Positions 47,346-56,622 of a DNA stretch of 64,000 bases are shown here, one piece after another; the first letter of the stretch is position 1, and each line of letters begins with the position of its first letter. Source of the stretch: Streptomyces sp. MRC013 (GTDB lineage Bacteria; Actinomycetota; Actinomycetes; Streptomycetales; Streptomycetaceae); NCBI RefSeq assembly GCF_023614235.1, contig NZ_CP094264.1:1054001-1118000 (forward strand). Reading direction: 5' to 3'. The translations under genes and the position numbers were made by a program. Under the pieces are notes generated by a model, which was given only the letters and a program-made list of their open reading frames with translations, did not search any database and was not told where the DNA came from.

Positions 47346-48323
47346 TCACACGGTAGGCCCGGTGGAGCGGCTGGGGGTTTGTCCGCCGTGGAGTGGTAGC
47401 GGATCCGGCTCCGCCGGTTCGGCGGGGACGGGGCGCCGTTCGGCGCGGACGATCAGCCAGACGCCGGCGACGACGACGGCGCCGCCGAGGGCGATGGACC
47501 AGGTCAGCGCCTCGTCGAGGATCAGCCAGCCGAGGAGGACGGCGACGACCGGGTTGACGTAGGCGTAGGTGGCGGTGAGGGAGAGCGGGGCGCTCTGCAG
47601 GAGCCAGGCGTACGCGGTGAAGGCGATCAGCGAGCCGAAGACGGCCAGGTAGGCGAGAGCGGCCCAGGAGCGGGTGGAGACGTCGGCCAGGTCCAGTCCG
47701 CGCTGCTCGCCGCGGACGAGGCCGACGAGGGCGCAGCCGAGGCCGCCGGCCAGCATCTCGTAGGCGCTGGCGGTGAAGGGGTTGCGGGGCATCGGGATGC
47801 GGGAGGAGGAGAAGGAGCCCGCGGACCACATGAGGGTGGCGACGACGATGGTGAGGACGCCGCCGATGTGGACGTCGCCGCTCAGACCCGGGAGGCTGAG
47901 GACGGCGAGCCCGGCGAGCCCGAGCAGGACGCCGGCGTACGCCGAGGGGCCGGGGCGCTCGCCGAACACGCTGCGCAGGAGGACCACCCAGGCCGGCATG
48001 ACGGCGACGAGGAGGGCGGTGAGGCCGGAGGGCACGGAGGTCTCGGCGAGGACGACGAGCCCGTTGCCGCCGACGAGCAGCAGGAGGCCGACGGCGGCGG
48101 CGGAGGCGAGCTGGGGCCGGGTGACCTTCAGGGCGCCGGGTCCGTGGCGCCAGGCGAGCAGCGCGGCGAGGAGGAGGCCGGCGACGACGAAGCGGGCGCC
48201 GGCGGAGAGGAAGGGAGGCAGGGTCTCGACGGCGATGCGGATGCCCAGGTAGGTGGAGCCCCACACGAGGTACACGATCGCCAGTGCGGCCCATACGGCG
48301 CCGCTGATGCGCGCGGTTGTCAT
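47346..48323 (-). CDS. EamA/DMT superfamily transporter
   Basis: The 325-aa protein has ten predicted membrane helices arranged as two EamA repeats. The first begins VWAALAIVYLVWGSTYLGIR and the second begins near GGVLTIVVATLMWSAGSF. The YVNPVVAVLLGW motif near the end is typical of the family. These carriers usually export amino acids or metabolites. It lies 57 bases upstream of the dehydrogenase gene and 98 bases downstream of the PucR gene, all leftward. A polyamine, GABA or amino-acid substrate is a guess. Confidence 0.9.
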   Translation of the reverse strand: MTTARISGAVWAALAIVYLVWGSTYLGIRIAVETLPPFLSAGARFVVAGLLLAALLAWRHGPGALKVTRPQLASAAAVGLLLLVGGNGLVVLAETSVPSGLTALLVAVMPAWVVLLRSVFGERPGPSAYAGVLLGLAGLAVLSLPGLSGDVHIGGVLTIVVATLMWSAGSFSSSRIPMPRNPFTASAYEMLAGGLGCALVGLVRGEQRGLDLADVSTRSWAALAYLAVFGSLIAFTAYAWLLQSAPLSLTATYAYVNPVVAVLLGWLILDEALTWSIALGGAVVVAGVWLIVRAERRPVPAEPAEPDPLPLHGGQTPSRSTGPTV

Positions 48324-48421
48324 GAGCAGGAGAGTAGGGACGCGGCGGCCGTTCGGCAAAGAACCTGCCCGTTTCCGGGCACGGGGCCATGGGTTCTGGT
48401 ATCGATGGGGCGGTTTTCCCT

Positions 48422-49999
48422 CTACTTGGCAGGTTGGTCGCGCTTCGTCGGCCGGTCGCCCGTCGCCTTGAGGGCGAGCCACAGCTCCATGCGCACGTCC
48501 GGGTCGTCCAGGGAGCGGCCCAGGATCTCCTCGACCCGCCGCATCCGGTACCGCAGCGTGTGGCGGTGCACGCCCAGGTCCGCCGCGGCGGCGTCCCACT
48601 GCCCGTGCCGGGAGAGCCAGGCGCGGACGGAGGCGACGAGGTCGCCGCGGCCGGTCGCGTCGTGCTCGTACAGCGCCCGCAGCATGCCGTCGGCGAAGGC
48701 CCGTACGGCGTCGTCGGCCAGGAGCGGCAGCAGGGACCCCGTCGCCAGCTCCTCGTGCTCGACGAGGGCGCGGCCGCGCCGGCGGGCCACCGACAGGGCC
48801 TGCTCGGCCTGCTTGTAGGCGGTGGCCGCCGCTATCGGGCCGGCCGGGGCGGACAGGCCGATGACGACCCCGGCGTCGCCGGCCTCGCGGGCGGCGTACG
48901 CGTCGCAGGCGGCGACCACCGCTCCCCCGTCCCCGGCCAGGGCGACCAGCCGGTCGTCGCCCTCCGGGACCGTCAGCACGGCCTCCCCCGCGTGGGCGGC
49001 GGCCGCCTCCAGCGCGTCGGCGAGCACGGCGAGCGGGGGTTCGGCACCCGCCTCCGCCTCGCCCGCCGCCTCCGCGGCCAGCAGCCGGAACGGGGCGTCG
49101 AGCAGGCTCCCGTACAGGTCCCCGGCGACCGTGCGGGCGTGGTCGGGCTGCCCGGCGAGCATCATCCTCAGCACCGCCGCGCCGAGCCGCTGCTCGGCGG
49201 CCTGCAGGGACCGCGACCGCTCCGTGGTGAGGGTGAGCAGCGCGATCGCCGAGTGCACGGCGTACCGCTCCGCCGTGCCGGGGGCCGCCCCCGTGCCGAC
49301 CGCCAGCACGCCGCGCACGCGCCGCCCGGTGCCCAGCGACTGGAGCTCGACCCGGTCGTCGGTGCCCCCGACGACGGTGCTGGCCGGGGCGGGGCGGTCC
49401 CTCAGCCGCTCCACGTCCGGGGTGAGCCGGGCGGCCCGCCGCGCCGCCCAGTCGGGCGCGGCGGTCAGGACGGCGCCGGACGCGTCGTACAGCGCCGCCC
49501 AGCCGTCGACGTGCGCGGCCAGCCTGGCCACCACGGCGTCGGGGCCCTCGGCCAGCGCCGCCCGGGTCAGCTCCCGCTGTGCCTCGAACCCGGCGGTCAC
49601 GGCCCGGTACTGGTCGGCGGCGAGCGCGGCGGAGACCGCCTTGGAGATGGCGAGGAACGGGGTGCGGCGCGGCACCTCCAGCAACGGCAGCCCCTCCTCG
49701 CGGGCGGCCTGGAGCAGGGCGGCCGGGATCTCGTCGTGGTTCACGCCGACCGCGAAGCCGACCCCCACCACCCCGGCCCGGGCCAGCCGGCGGACGTACC
49801 GGCGCATCGCCCCGGCGTCCTGGGCGTCGAGCGTCATGGCGGTGGTGAGCAGCAGCTCGCCGCCCTCCATGTACGGGACGGGATCGGCGAGCTCGCTGAC
49901 GTGGGCCCAGCGGACGGGCGTGTCCAGGCGGTCCGCGCCGGTACGCACGACGAGCTTGAGCGCGGAGTGCTGGACGAGCGAGGCGAGGGTGAGCGGCAT
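48422..49999 (-). CDS. PucR-family transcriptional regulator
   Basis: The 525-aa protein has the PucR N-terminal ligand domain (MPLTLASLVQHSALKLVVRT, PYMEGGELLLTTAM), a GGDEF-like/CdaR middle region and the C-terminal HTH_30 domain. The last shows DLGVHRHTLRYRMRRVEEIL. PucR/CdaR regulators act on purine, sugar-acid or GABA catabolism genes; in actinobacteria they often adjoin gabT/gabD. The start is ATG 49999. It probably activates the neighbouring gabT and dehydrogenase genes in response to a catabolic ligand. Confidence 0.92.
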   Translation of the reverse strand: MPLTLASLVQHSALKLVVRTGADRLDTPVRWAHVSELADPVPYMEGGELLLTTAMTLDAQDAGAMRRYVRRLARAGVVGVGFAVGVNHDEIPAALLQAAREEGLPLLEVPRRTPFLAISKAVSAALAADQYRAVTAGFEAQRELTRAALAEGPDAVVARLAAHVDGWAALYDASGAVLTAAPDWAARRAARLTPDVERLRDRPAPASTVVGGTDDRVELQSLGTGRRVRGVLAVGTGAAPGTAERYAVHSAIALLTLTTERSRSLQAAEQRLGAAVLRMMLAGQPDHARTVAGDLYGSLLDAPFRLLAAEAAGEAEAGAEPPLAVLADALEAAAAHAGEAVLTVPEGDDRLVALAGDGGAVVAACDAYAAREAGDAGVVIGLSAPAGPIAAATAYKQAEQALSVARRRGRALVEHEELATGSLLPLLADDAVRAFADGMLRALYEHDATGRGDLVASVRAWLSRHGQWDAAAADLGVHRHTLRYRMRRVEEILGRSLDDPDVRMELWLALKATGDRPTKRDQPAK

Positions 50000-50108
50000 G
50001 GGACCGGCGGGCCTTCGGGAGGGGATACGGGGGACGGTTTTTCGCCGTCCCGTATGAACGGCTCCCTTCGATTCTGCCAGGACGTATGACTGCCGCCCAC
50101 GGTGCGGC

Positions 50109-52224
50109 TCATCCCCGCAGGTCGACCAGGAGCGGCGGCGCGTGCTCGCCGTGGACGCCGGTGACCGACAGGACGGCGTGCCCGGCGGGCACCCCGTGCG
50201 CCAGTTCGGAGGCCGACCAGCGCTGCCGCTCGACCTCCCGGACCGTGACGGCCTCGGCGGTGGCGGCGCGGCCGGTGACCAGGCGCCGCACGAAGTGCAC
50301 GGCCTTGGTGAACGGTTCGTCGGAGACGATCTGCCGGTTGGTGACGTCCCGCGCCTGCACCCACTCGGTGCCCCACACCTCCGCGAACCTGCCGCCGTCC
50401 CACGGCGCGAGGCCCGCGAACGCCATCCGGCAGCCGACCGCCCCCAGCAGCGGCCCGCGCAGCGCCTCCGGCACGTCCTCCAGGGTGCGCAGCGACAGCA
50501 CCACCCCCGCGTGCGCGGAACGCAGCCGCTGGACGGCGCGCACGGAGTCGGCGGTGATCGTGTCGGTCGCGTCGTCCAGCACGAGGCAGGCGAACAGCGA
50601 CCGGTCGGCGCGGGCCAGGGCGGCCTCGGCGAACTGCGCGAGCAGCAGCCGGGTGATGATCCGGGACGCCTCGGCGTGGCCGCGCTCCGGCAGGTCGACG
50701 CGGACGCGCAGCGGGTGCTCGACGGCGCGCAGCGAGAAGCGGCGGTCCTCCCCGTCGGTGGGGAGGAGGCCCGCGAAGGCGGGCCGGTCCAGGAAGGCGA
50801 CGCGCTCGGCGAGGAGGACCGCGACGTCGTCGCCGCGCTCGACCTGCCGGGCCCGGGCGTCCAGCTCGCGCAGCTGAGCGGGGTCCCCGGCGACGTCGGC
50901 GCGCAGCCGGGCGAGCGCCTCCGGGGCGCCGCCGAGGAGCTCGCGCAGCTCCGGTACGGCGGGGAAGCGGCCGTGGGCGGCCCGGTACGGTCCGATGAGC
51001 TGGGCCAGCGCGGTCGCGGCGCGGCGGGTCTCCGGGAGGAGGTCGCCGACCAGGGCCTCGGCGAGGGTGCGGGCGGCCTCGTCGGGGTCGTCGGCACCGC
51101 CGTACAGGTCGAGGCGGTGCCGTGCGTCGGGGCGGCCGACCGCGATGACGACGTCGAACGCCGCGTCCGGGGCGAGGGGCGAGCCCTGGGCGGTGACGGC
51201 GACGACGGCGGCCCGGTTGGCGAGCGCCTGGAGGCACAGCGACTCGGTGACGGGCCGGACGAGGCGGGCGGTCTTGCCGGACGCGGCCGGGCCCACGGCG
51301 AGGAGGGACGTGCCGAGCAGCGCCGGTTCGAGGGCGACGCCGATGGTGCGGCGGGCGTACGGGTTGCGGGGGTGGTCGGCGGCGGCGCCGATGCGGACCT
51401 GGCCGGTGGCGAGGTCGTGCACGGCGGTGCGGACCGGGAGGTCCCGCTCGCCGGAGGGGTGGGCGCAGGCGGCGGGGCCCTGGGCGCGCACCGCGTCGGT
51501 GAACGCGGCGAGGCGGCCGGGGTGGGTGCGCACACCCTGCCAGGCACGCTGGATGCGGGCGTAGTCCACGTCGCCGAGCGCGCCGGTGCGGACGGCCTCG
51601 GCGAGCCGGTCCGCGGCCTCCACCAGGCCGGCGGCGCGCAATTCGGGCCAGTCGGCGGGGTCGGCGCCGTGGCGGGGCGGCGGGGGCGGGGCGGCCTCGG
51701 CGCGGGAGCGGCGGGCGTAGCGGCGGAAGATCTCCGGGACGTGGCCGACGCGGGCGAAGAAGACGAGGAGGCCGCCGCCGACCAGCGCGTAGTAGACGTA
51801 ACTGGCGGTGGCCCAGGTGGACGGCTCGTAGCGCCAGGAGTCCGGGGTGAGGACGAGGAAGGGCCACAGCCAGTAGTGGCCGAGGTAGCCGTTCCACAGC
51901 AGGGACCACAGCAGCCAGCCGCTGAGCAGGGAGATCACCGCGCCCGCGAGGAGCCTCCGGAGGGGGACGAGCTCGGGCTCCTCCCGGGGGGCGGGGGCGG
52001 TGGCCGAACCGCCACACGCCCGGCTCGGCCTGCGGGCGCGGGGTGCGCAGCCAGTCGGCGACGGACGCCCCGCCCGGCGGCGCGGGCGGGACCGGCGGCG
52101 GGGGCGGCGTGCTCCGGGCCGCCGCTCCCGGCGGGGCCGGCGGGAGCGGCGGCGGACCGGCCGGGCGCGGGACGGGACCGGCGTGGGCGCCCCGTGCCTC
52201 GTACGACGTACCGTCCCTGTCCAT
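50109..52224 (-). CDS. membrane-tethered P-loop ATPase of the TraG/VirD4-like kind; one frame break
   Basis: The full gene starts at ATG 52224 (MDRDGTSYEARGAHAG) with a Pro-rich tail. One extra base in a C6 run near 51985-51990 shifts the frame before REEPELVPLRRLLAG. The rest contains two membrane helices (LLSGWLLWSLLWNGYLG; SYVYYALVGGGLLVFF). A large cytoplasmic domain follows, with the Walker A-like GPAASGKTARL, Walker B-like LFACLVLDDATD and a regularly spaced arginine-rich tail. It resembles conjugation-type coupling ATPases kept in streptomycete core genomes; the substrate is unknown. The corrected length is about 704 aa; GTG 51938 is the alternative start. Confidence 0.75.
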
Positions 52225-52465
52225 CAATCCTGCCCCCCTGAGCTGCCGGGCCGCGCGCGTCTGTGCACCGGTCAATCTAATGCCCGCGCGGGGTGCCGGG
52301 GCCGGTCGGCGCGGACGCGGGCGTCCCCGGGGCGGCGCTATGTCCGCCGCGGACAACGGCGCCGGCCGGACCACTCCCGAACGGCGCATGCCGGGGTGAC
52401 CCGCCGGGGCCTAGCCTGCGGGGGAGAGCAGACACAGCGTCCGTAAGCACCCCCAGGAGCCCCGC

Positions 52466-53800
52466 ATGACCGAAATTCCGCAGGAGCGCCGCGTCGTCAC
52501 CGCCATCCCGGGCCCGAAGTCGCAGGAGCTCCAGGCCCGCCGCGTCGCCTCCGTCGCGGGCGGCGTCGGTTCCGTGCTGCCGGTGTTCACCGCCCGCGCG
52601 GGCGGCGGCGTCATCGAGGACGTCGACGGCAACCGCCTCATCGACTTCGGCTCCGGCATCGCCGTGACCTCCGTGGGCGCCTCCGCCGAGGCCGTCGTCC
52701 GCCGCGCCTCCGCGCAGCTGGCGGACTTCACCCACACCTGCTTCATGGTCACGCCGTACGAGGGGTACGTGGAGGTCTGCGAGGCGCTGGCCGAGCTGAC
52801 GCCGGGCGACCACGCGAAGAAGTCGGCGCTGTTCAACAGCGGTGCCGAGGCCGTCGAGAACGCGGTCAAGATCGCCCGTTCGTACACCGGGCGCCAGGCC
52901 GTCGTCGTCTTCGACCACGGCTACCACGGCCGCACCAACCTCACGATGGCGCTGACCGCCAAGAACATGCCGTACAAGCAGGGCTTCGGGCCGTTCGCGC
53001 CCGAGGTCTACCGCGTCCCGGTCGCCTACGGCTACCGCTGGCCGACCGGCCCGGAGAACTGCGGCCCCGAGGCCGCCGCGCAGGCGATCGACCAGATCAC
53101 CAAGCAGATCGGCGCCGAGAACGTCGCCGCGATCATCATCGAGCCGGTCCTCGGCGAGGGCGGCTTCATCGAGCCGGCCAAGGGCTTCCTCCCGGCCCTG
53201 GTGAAGTTCGCCGACGACAACGGCATCGTCTTCGTCGCGGACGAGATCCAGTCCGGCTTCTGCCGCACCGGCCGGTGGTTCGCCTGCGAGGACGAGGGCG
53301 TCGTCCCGGACCTGATCACCACCGCCAAGGGCATCGCGGGCGGTCTGCCGCTCGCCGCCGTCACCGGCCGCGCCGAGATCATGGACGCCGTGCACGGCGG
53401 CGGCCTGGGCGGCACCTACGGCGGCAACCCGGTGGCCTGCGCCGGCGCGCTCGGCGCCATCGAGACGATGAAGGAGCTCGACCTCAACGGCAGGGCCGGG
53501 CGCATCGAGGAGGTCATGAAGGGCCGCCTCGCCGCCATGCAGGAGAAGTACGAGGTCATCGGGGACGTCCGCGGCCGCGGCGCCATGATCGCGATCGAGC
53601 TGGTGAAGGACCCGGCGACCAAGGAGCCGAACCCGGAGGTCGCCGCCGCGCTGGCGAAGGCCTGCCACGCCGAGGGCCTGCTGGTCCTGACCTGCGGCAC
53701 CTACGGCAACGTGCTGCGCTTCCTGCCCCCGCTGGTGATCGGCGAGGACCTGCTGAACGAGGGCCTCGACATCCTCGAGGGCGCCTTCGCGGGCATCTGA
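52466..53800 (+). CDS. gabT: 4-aminobutyrate--2-oxoglutarate transaminase
   Basis: The 444-aa class III PLP aminotransferase shows FNSGAEAVENAVKIAR, FDHGYHGRTNLTMALT, the Schiff-base lysine in LITTAKGIAGG and VADEIQSGFCRTGRWFA. It converts GABA and 2-oxoglutarate to succinate semialdehyde and glutamate. Length is normal. The start ATG 52466 has CAGGAG upstream. Dehydrogenases on both sides (45.8 and 58.5 kb) can supply GABA and use its product. A strong terminator follows at 54.07 kb. Confidence 0.96.
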   Translation: MTEIPQERRVVTAIPGPKSQELQARRVASVAGGVGSVLPVFTARAGGGVIEDVDGNRLIDFGSGIAVTSVGASAEAVVRRASAQLADFTHTCFMVTPYEGYVEVCEALAELTPGDHAKKSALFNSGAEAVENAVKIARSYTGRQAVVVFDHGYHGRTNLTMALTAKNMPYKQGFGPFAPEVYRVPVAYGYRWPTGPENCGPEAAAQAIDQITKQIGAENVAAIIIEPVLGEGGFIEPAKGFLPALVKFADDNGIVFVADEIQSGFCRTGRWFACEDEGVVPDLITTAKGIAGGLPLAAVTGRAEIMDAVHGGGLGGTYGGNPVACAGALGAIETMKELDLNGRAGRIEEVMKGRLAAMQEKYEVIGDVRGRGAMIAIELVKDPATKEPNPEVAAALAKACHAEGLLVLTCGTYGNVLRFLPPLVIGEDLLNEGLDILEGAFAGI

Positions 53801-54068
53801 CCCGCGGGGACGTGAAGAAGGTGTGGGGGGCCGATGGCGGGTTGGGGATCCGTCTGTCGGTCCCCCCTTCCGGTCGCGTAACGTCGGGGCCGATGAGAGA
53901 AGGACCCCGCCCGCAGGGGACTGCGGGCGGATCCGGGCCGGGGCCTCCCCAGTTCCGCCCCGGACGTGCCATAGCGCACACCGCCGGGACTCCGCGTACC
54001 GGCGATCCTCACCGATCGGGCCGCCGCCCGCCCCACACCCCCCGGGGCGAGCGGCACACCGGTCCTGA

Positions 54069-54105
54069 CGGCCGTCCCGGAACACCCCCTGTTCCGGGAC
54101 GGCCG
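54069..54105 (+). terminator. intrinsic terminator downstream of gabT
   Basis: A perfect 16-bp stem (54069-54084 with 54090-54105) with loop CCCCC is followed by GCTTTCG. It is the strongest hairpin on this strand after gabT. The stretch 53801-54068 has no supported gene. Confidence 0.85.
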
Positions 54106-54114
54106 GCTTTCGTC

Positions 54115-54787
54115 GTGGCGCTGCTCTCCCTGTGCGGGTTCCTGCTCGTCACCTGGCAGGTGGCGGTGGACGGCCCGCTCGCCGGGCTGGACGAGCGCGT
54201 CGGGCGGTCCCTGGTCGGCCGCGGCCCCGAGCGGTTCGCGGAACTGGGCGCTGACCTCGGCAACGTGCCCGTCGCCCTGCCCGTGCTGGCCACCGCCGCG
54301 GCGTACGCCGTACGGCGCGGGCGGCGGCGGGCGGCCCTGTACGCGGGCGCGGCCATGGCGCTCGTGCCGGCCCTGGTGGTCCCCCCTGAAGCTCCTCCTC
54401 GACCGGCCCGGCCCGCTCACCGACGCGGCGGGCCACTACCCCTCCGGGCACACGGCGACCGCGGTGGTGGCGTACGGCGCGGCGGCGCTGCTGGTGCACC
54501 GGCGCGCGCTGGTGCCCGTCGCCGCGGTGCTGACGGCGGCGACGGGGGCCGGCCTGGTGCTGCGCGGCTACCACTGGCCCCTGGACGTGGTGGGCGCGGT
54601 GCTGCTGTTCGGAACCGGTTTCGCGGGTTTCGCCGGCTTCGCCGCCCGCGGGCCCCGGGACCCCGCAGGGCCCCCGGCCGCCGAGGCGGGGCGTGCCCGT
54701 GCGGGGTGCCGGCGGCGGCTGCCATGCTGGCGCGCATGGAACGACGGGAAGAGCTGGTCGAGCGGGTCGGCAGGGGGGAGCGGGTGA
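54115..54787 (+). CDS. PAP2-family phosphatase, membrane bound; one frame break
   Basis: The first frame gives membrane helices ALLSLCGFLLVTWQVAV and VALPVLATAAAYAV. One extra C in the C6 run at 54381-54386 shifts the frame; corrected, it reads PLKLLLDRPGPLTDAAGHYPSGHT. The three PAP2 motifs are then present: K-x6-RP, PSGH, and the final motif in GLVLRGYHWPLDVVG, where Arg, His and Asp are kept. The substrate is a lipid or nucleotide phosphate outside the membrane. The start is uncertain: the terminator at 54069-54105 makes GTG 54115 more likely than ATG 53893. The end overlaps the next gene by 52 bases, so another indel near the C-terminus is possible. Confidence 0.7.
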
Positions 54788-55284
54788 AGTTCCTGCACTT
54801 CTGGGGGCACCGCCCGCGTCCCGACGGACGGATCGGGGCGGGTTGCCTGAGCCAGTGGTGGCCGTCGCCGTTCACGGTGGACGGCGTCGTCTACGCGACG
54901 GCGGAGCACTGGATGATGGCCGCCAAGGCGCGGTTGTTCGGCGACGCCGAGGCGGAGCGGGAGGCGGTCTCGGCGGCCGGTCCGGCGCTCGCCAAGAGGG
55001 CGGGGCGGCTGGTGCGCGGCTTCGACGAGGCCGTCTGGGAGCGCGAGCGGTACGGGATCGTGGTGGCGGGCAGCCGCCACAAGTTCGCCCACCACCCGGA
55101 GCTGCTGGGTTTCCTGCTCGGCACGGGTGAGCGGGTCCTGGTGGAGGCCAGCCCGATGGACCGCGTGTGGGGCATCGGGCTCGCCGCCGACGACGAGCGC
55201 GCCCGCGACCCGGCCCGCTGGCGGGGTCTCAACCTGCTGGGCTTCGCGCTCATGGACGCCCGCGAGGAGCTGCGCGGACGGTAG
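54736..55284 (+). CDS. NADAR family protein (YbiA/RibX-like)
   Basis: The 182-aa protein has the NADAR signatures: FLHFWGHRPRPDGRIGAGCL with the substrate-site Trp, QWWPSPFTVDG, the TAEHWMMAAKARLF helix, SRHKFAHHPEL and the end DRVWGIGLAADD. NADAR proteins cleave N-glycosidic bonds of riboflavin intermediates or of ADP-ribose adducts on guanine. It starts at ATG 54736 (or 54724). It follows the PAP2 gene closely, and the two may share a transcript. Confidence 0.92.
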   Translation: MERREELVERVGRGERVKFLHFWGHRPRPDGRIGAGCLSQWWPSPFTVDGVVYATAEHWMMAAKARLFGDAEAEREAVSAAGPALAKRAGRLVRGFDEAVWERERYGIVVAGSRHKFAHHPELLGFLLGTGERVLVEASPMDRVWGIGLAADDERARDPARWRGLNLLGFALMDAREELRGR

Positions 55285-55309
55285 GGCGGCGGCGGGGGCC
55301 GGACGACGG

Positions 55310-55342
55310 CGGCCCGGCGCACCCGGGAGGTGTGCCGGGCCG
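55310..55342. terminator. bidirectional hairpin between NADAR and DUF4190 genes
   Basis: Arms 55310-55322 and 55330-55342 pair over 13 bp with one wobble and a seven-base loop, between convergent genes. Confidence 0.75.
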
Positions 55343-55367
55343 CGCGGGCCGACGGGGACGGGGCCGG

Positions 55368-55832
55368 TCAGCCGGCGGGGGACGCCATGCCCATGGCGCT
55401 GGCGAACACCAGCAGGAGGAGGGCGGGGAACAGGACGGCCGAGATGATGCCGGTGACGAGACCCGCCGTGGCCGCGCCCTTGTTGGTCGCCTCGCCTCGG
55501 TTGGCCTTGCCGCGGCCGACCGCGCCGAAGATGATCGCGAGGATGCCCAGGATCACGCCGATGAACCAGAGGGCGACGGTCAGGTTGCAGACGACGCCGA
55601 TGATGCCGAGCACCAGGCCCGCGGTGCCCAGTCCGTTGCTGGGCTGGGGCACCGGCACGCCGTAGGCGGGCGCGGGCGCCGCGTACGGCGAGGGCTGCGG
55701 GGCGACCGGGTAGCCGGCCGGGGGCGGTGTGGGGGCGGCCGGTGCCGGGTACCCGTAACCGGGCTGCGGTGGCCGGCCGTCGCCGTACGGACCGGGTCCG
55801 AAGCCACCGGGCTGCTGATACGGGTCGGACAT
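55368..55832 (-). CDS. DUF4190 membrane protein
   Basis: The 154-aa product has a Pro/Tyr/Gly-rich cytoplasmic tail (about residues 1-65), then two membrane helices (GLGTAGLVLGIIGVV...ALWFIGVILGILAIIFG; AATAGLVTGIISAVLFPALLL) joined by the charged loop GRGKANRGEATNKG. That is the DUF4190 pattern. The function is unknown; proteins of this kind are common in streptomycetes. A second member lies 49 bases upstream in the same direction. Confidence 0.9.
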   Translation of the reverse strand: MSDPYQQPGGFGPGPYGDGRPPQPGYGYPAPAAPTPPPAGYPVAPQPSPYAAPAPAYGVPVPQPSNGLGTAGLVLGIIGVVCNLTVALWFIGVILGILAIIFGAVGRGKANRGEATNKGAATAGLVTGIISAVLFPALLLLVFASAMGMASPAG

Positions 55833-55881
55833 GCGTGGTCTCCCCTCCGAGAACTCGTCGGCCCATCGTATGGCCCGACGA

Positions 55882-56535
55882 TCACCTGGAGGGCGTGGTC
55901 CCCGGATCCGCGAGGGACAGGAAGGTGGCGTACCGGTCGCCGTGGTCCCGGTCGCCGTCTTCCTCGCCGCTCTGGACGATCGCCCAGACGATGGCGCCCA
56001 GGATCAGGACGCCGAGCACGATGCCGACCGCGCCGGTGACGATGCCCGCCGTGGCCATGCCGCCGTTGTCCGCCTCGCCCCGCTGGACGCGCTTGCGGCC
56101 GATGATGCCGAAGACCAGGGCGAGGATGCCGAGGACGATGCCGAGGCCGTAGAGGAAGCACGTCACGATCGAGACGATGCCGATGACCATCGAGGCGACG
56201 CCCAGCCCGTTCACCGGTCGGGGGCCCCACGCGCCGACGCCGCCGTACGTCCCGTGGTGCGAGCCGGGGTAGGGGCCCGGGTAGCCGTAGCCGCCCGTGG
56301 CGGGCGGCGCCGGGTAGCCGTACGGGCCGGGGGCGGGCTGCGCGGGCCCGCCGGGCGCGACCGGGGGCGGCGGCAGCCGGTCGCCGGCCGACGCGCCGAA
56401 GCCGGCGGCGGGCATCGACGTCACCGTCGGCTGATCGTGCCGCGCGGACGGCACGGGCCGGCCCGGACCGGACCCCTGCGGCGGCCGGCTCTCCGGCGGC
56501 GCCCAGGGATCGTTCCGCTCGGTGTTCTCTGACAT
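55882..56535 (-). CDS. DUF4190 membrane protein with a long N-terminal tail
   Basis: The 217-aa product has a Pro/Gly-rich tail (about 1-108) and the DUF4190 helix pair (GLGVASMVIGIVSIVTCFLY; GMATAGIVTGAVGIVLGVLI) with loop GRKRVQRGEADNGG. A short acidic C-terminus ends in LSLADPGTTPSR. Similarity to the next gene suggests a local duplication followed by divergence of the tails. Confidence 0.9.
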   Translation of the reverse strand: MSENTERNDPWAPPESRPPQGSGPGRPVPSARHDQPTVTSMPAAGFGASAGDRLPPPPVAPGGPAQPAPGPYGYPAPPATGGYGYPGPYPGSHHGTYGGVGAWGPRPVNGLGVASMVIGIVSIVTCFLYGLGIVLGILALVFGIIGRKRVQRGEADNGGMATAGIVTGAVGIVLGVLILGAIVWAIVQSGEEDGDRDHGDRYATFLSLADPGTTPSR

Positions 56536-56622
56536 GAGGCTCCCCCATCGTGTCCGGACATGCTAGCGACCCGCCTACGATGATCCGTGACCCGGGACGG
56601 CTCACCCACGCGGAGGACCACG

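Noticed and set aside
53893..54114. N-terminal extension of the PAP2 protein from ATG 53893
   Set aside because: It would have to read through a perfect 16-bp terminator hairpin and gives a Pro/Arg-rich sequence without a signal or domain.
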